Shown in pieces: positions 5,519-5,638 of a stretch of DNA of 5,638 nucleotides. Position numbers and translations under genes: made by a program. Position 1 is the first letter of the stretch; every line of letters begins with the position of its first letter. The notes beneath the pieces are model-generated. The model saw only the letters and a program-made list of their open reading frames with translations, had not been told where the DNA came from and ran no database searches. The DNA comes from Clostridiales bacterium (GTDB lineage Bacteria; Bacillota; Clostridia; Oscillospirales; Oscillospiraceae): the NCBI GenBank assembly GCA_003522945.1, contig DPHR01000153.1, forward strand, positions 1 through 5,638, read 5' to 3'.

Positions 5519-5638
5519 ATGAAACACACGACAAAGAGAATTTCGGCGCTTCTTCTGGCGCTGACGCTGCTTTTGACCGTCATGTCCGGCTGCGGGAGCA
5601 CAACTCCCGCAGCCGCCGGGGCGACCGCCGCTCCGACG
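5519..5638 (+). CDS. Lipoprotein, N-terminal fragment; candidate ABC substrate-binding protein (3' partial)
   Basis: ATG at 5519 opens a frame that runs off the right edge (40 residues seen). It begins MKHTTKRIS, a short basic n-region, then a Leu/Ala-rich hydrophobic stretch (residues 9-22), then the lipobox MSGC with Cys25 encoded at 5591-5593. An Ala/Thr/Pro/Gly-rich low-complexity tether follows. This is a standard bacterial type II signal peptide, so the product should be lipid-anchored on the outer face of the membrane. The start is fixed by a strong Shine-Dalgarno (5505-5510) eight bases upstream and by the quality of the signal peptide. An overlapping ATG at 5515 in another frame gives no signal peptide. 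The start lies three bases after the upstream stop, so the two genes are almost certainly co-transcribed. No functional domain is visible; a substrate-binding protein is inferred from the upstream gene. It could equally be another lipoprotein. Confidence 0.9.
   Translation, partial: MKHTTKRISALLLALTLLLTVMSGCGSTTPAAAGATAAPT
5587..5615 (+). other. Perfect 12-bp inverted repeat over the lipobox codons
   Basis: CGGCTGCGGGAG (5587-5598) is the exact reverse complement of CTCCCGCAGCCG (5604-5615), with a five-base loop CACAA. The structure lies about 70 bases into the lipoprotein coding sequence and includes the Cys25 codon. No T-run follows, so it does not look like an intrinsic terminator. It could form a stable mRNA hairpin or be a by-product of GC-rich Gly/Ala/Pro codons. 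Confidence 0.7.

Noticed and set aside
5587..5615. Intrinsic terminator at the lipobox hairpin
   Set aside because: No T-run follows the stem, and it lies inside an open reading frame.
5515..5638. Overlapping ATG at 5515 (ATGA-like overlap with the stop) as the downstream start
   Set aside because: That frame gives a polar, arginine-rich peptide without a signal sequence. The frame from 5519 has good Shine-Dalgarno spacing and a lipoprotein signal peptide.

Overview
The window is GC-rich (around 60% by eye), with strong G/C preference at third codon positions, and is coding on the + strand almost end to end. It holds one very large secreted or surface protein gene, open at the left edge, and the first 40 codons of a lipoprotein gene at the right edge. 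The Gram-positive-style lipoprotein signal, the strong Shine-Dalgarno, the threonine-proline linker and the domain types suggest a GC-rich gut Clostridia/Oscillospiraceae-like Firmicute. That placement is inference from style; no marker gene is present.

Layout of the large protein (visible residue 1 is encoded at base 2): four tandem A repeats with an exact 444-bp period (2-1477, the first partial); a single B domain (1541-1882); a C-D domain pair present twice (1910-2662 and 2678-3418); a DP-rich linker; two E domains (3470-4171); a Thr-Pro linker (4187-4249); an F domain (4307-4618); and a C-terminal segment (4670-5512) that resembles only the first lobe of an iron-complex/cobalamin-type ABC substrate-binding protein. 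Hand alignment shows that all twelve beta-rich domains carry the same four landmarks in order. They appear to be one divergent domain superfamily expanded by duplication at several different times.

The gene stops at 5513-5515. Three bases later, behind a strong ribosome-binding site inside the last codons, a lipoprotein starts with a textbook signal peptide and lipobox. The likely reading is an operon for uptake of a metal complex or tetrapyrrole (heme, corrinoid or siderophore-like): a giant extracellular capture protein followed by a membrane-anchored binding protein. The ligand is not shown by the sequence. The most interesting points are the single-superfamily array, the fusion of that array to an apparent half substrate-binding protein, the recent mosaic 444-bp repeat, and a 12-bp perfect hairpin over the lipobox codons of the downstream gene.
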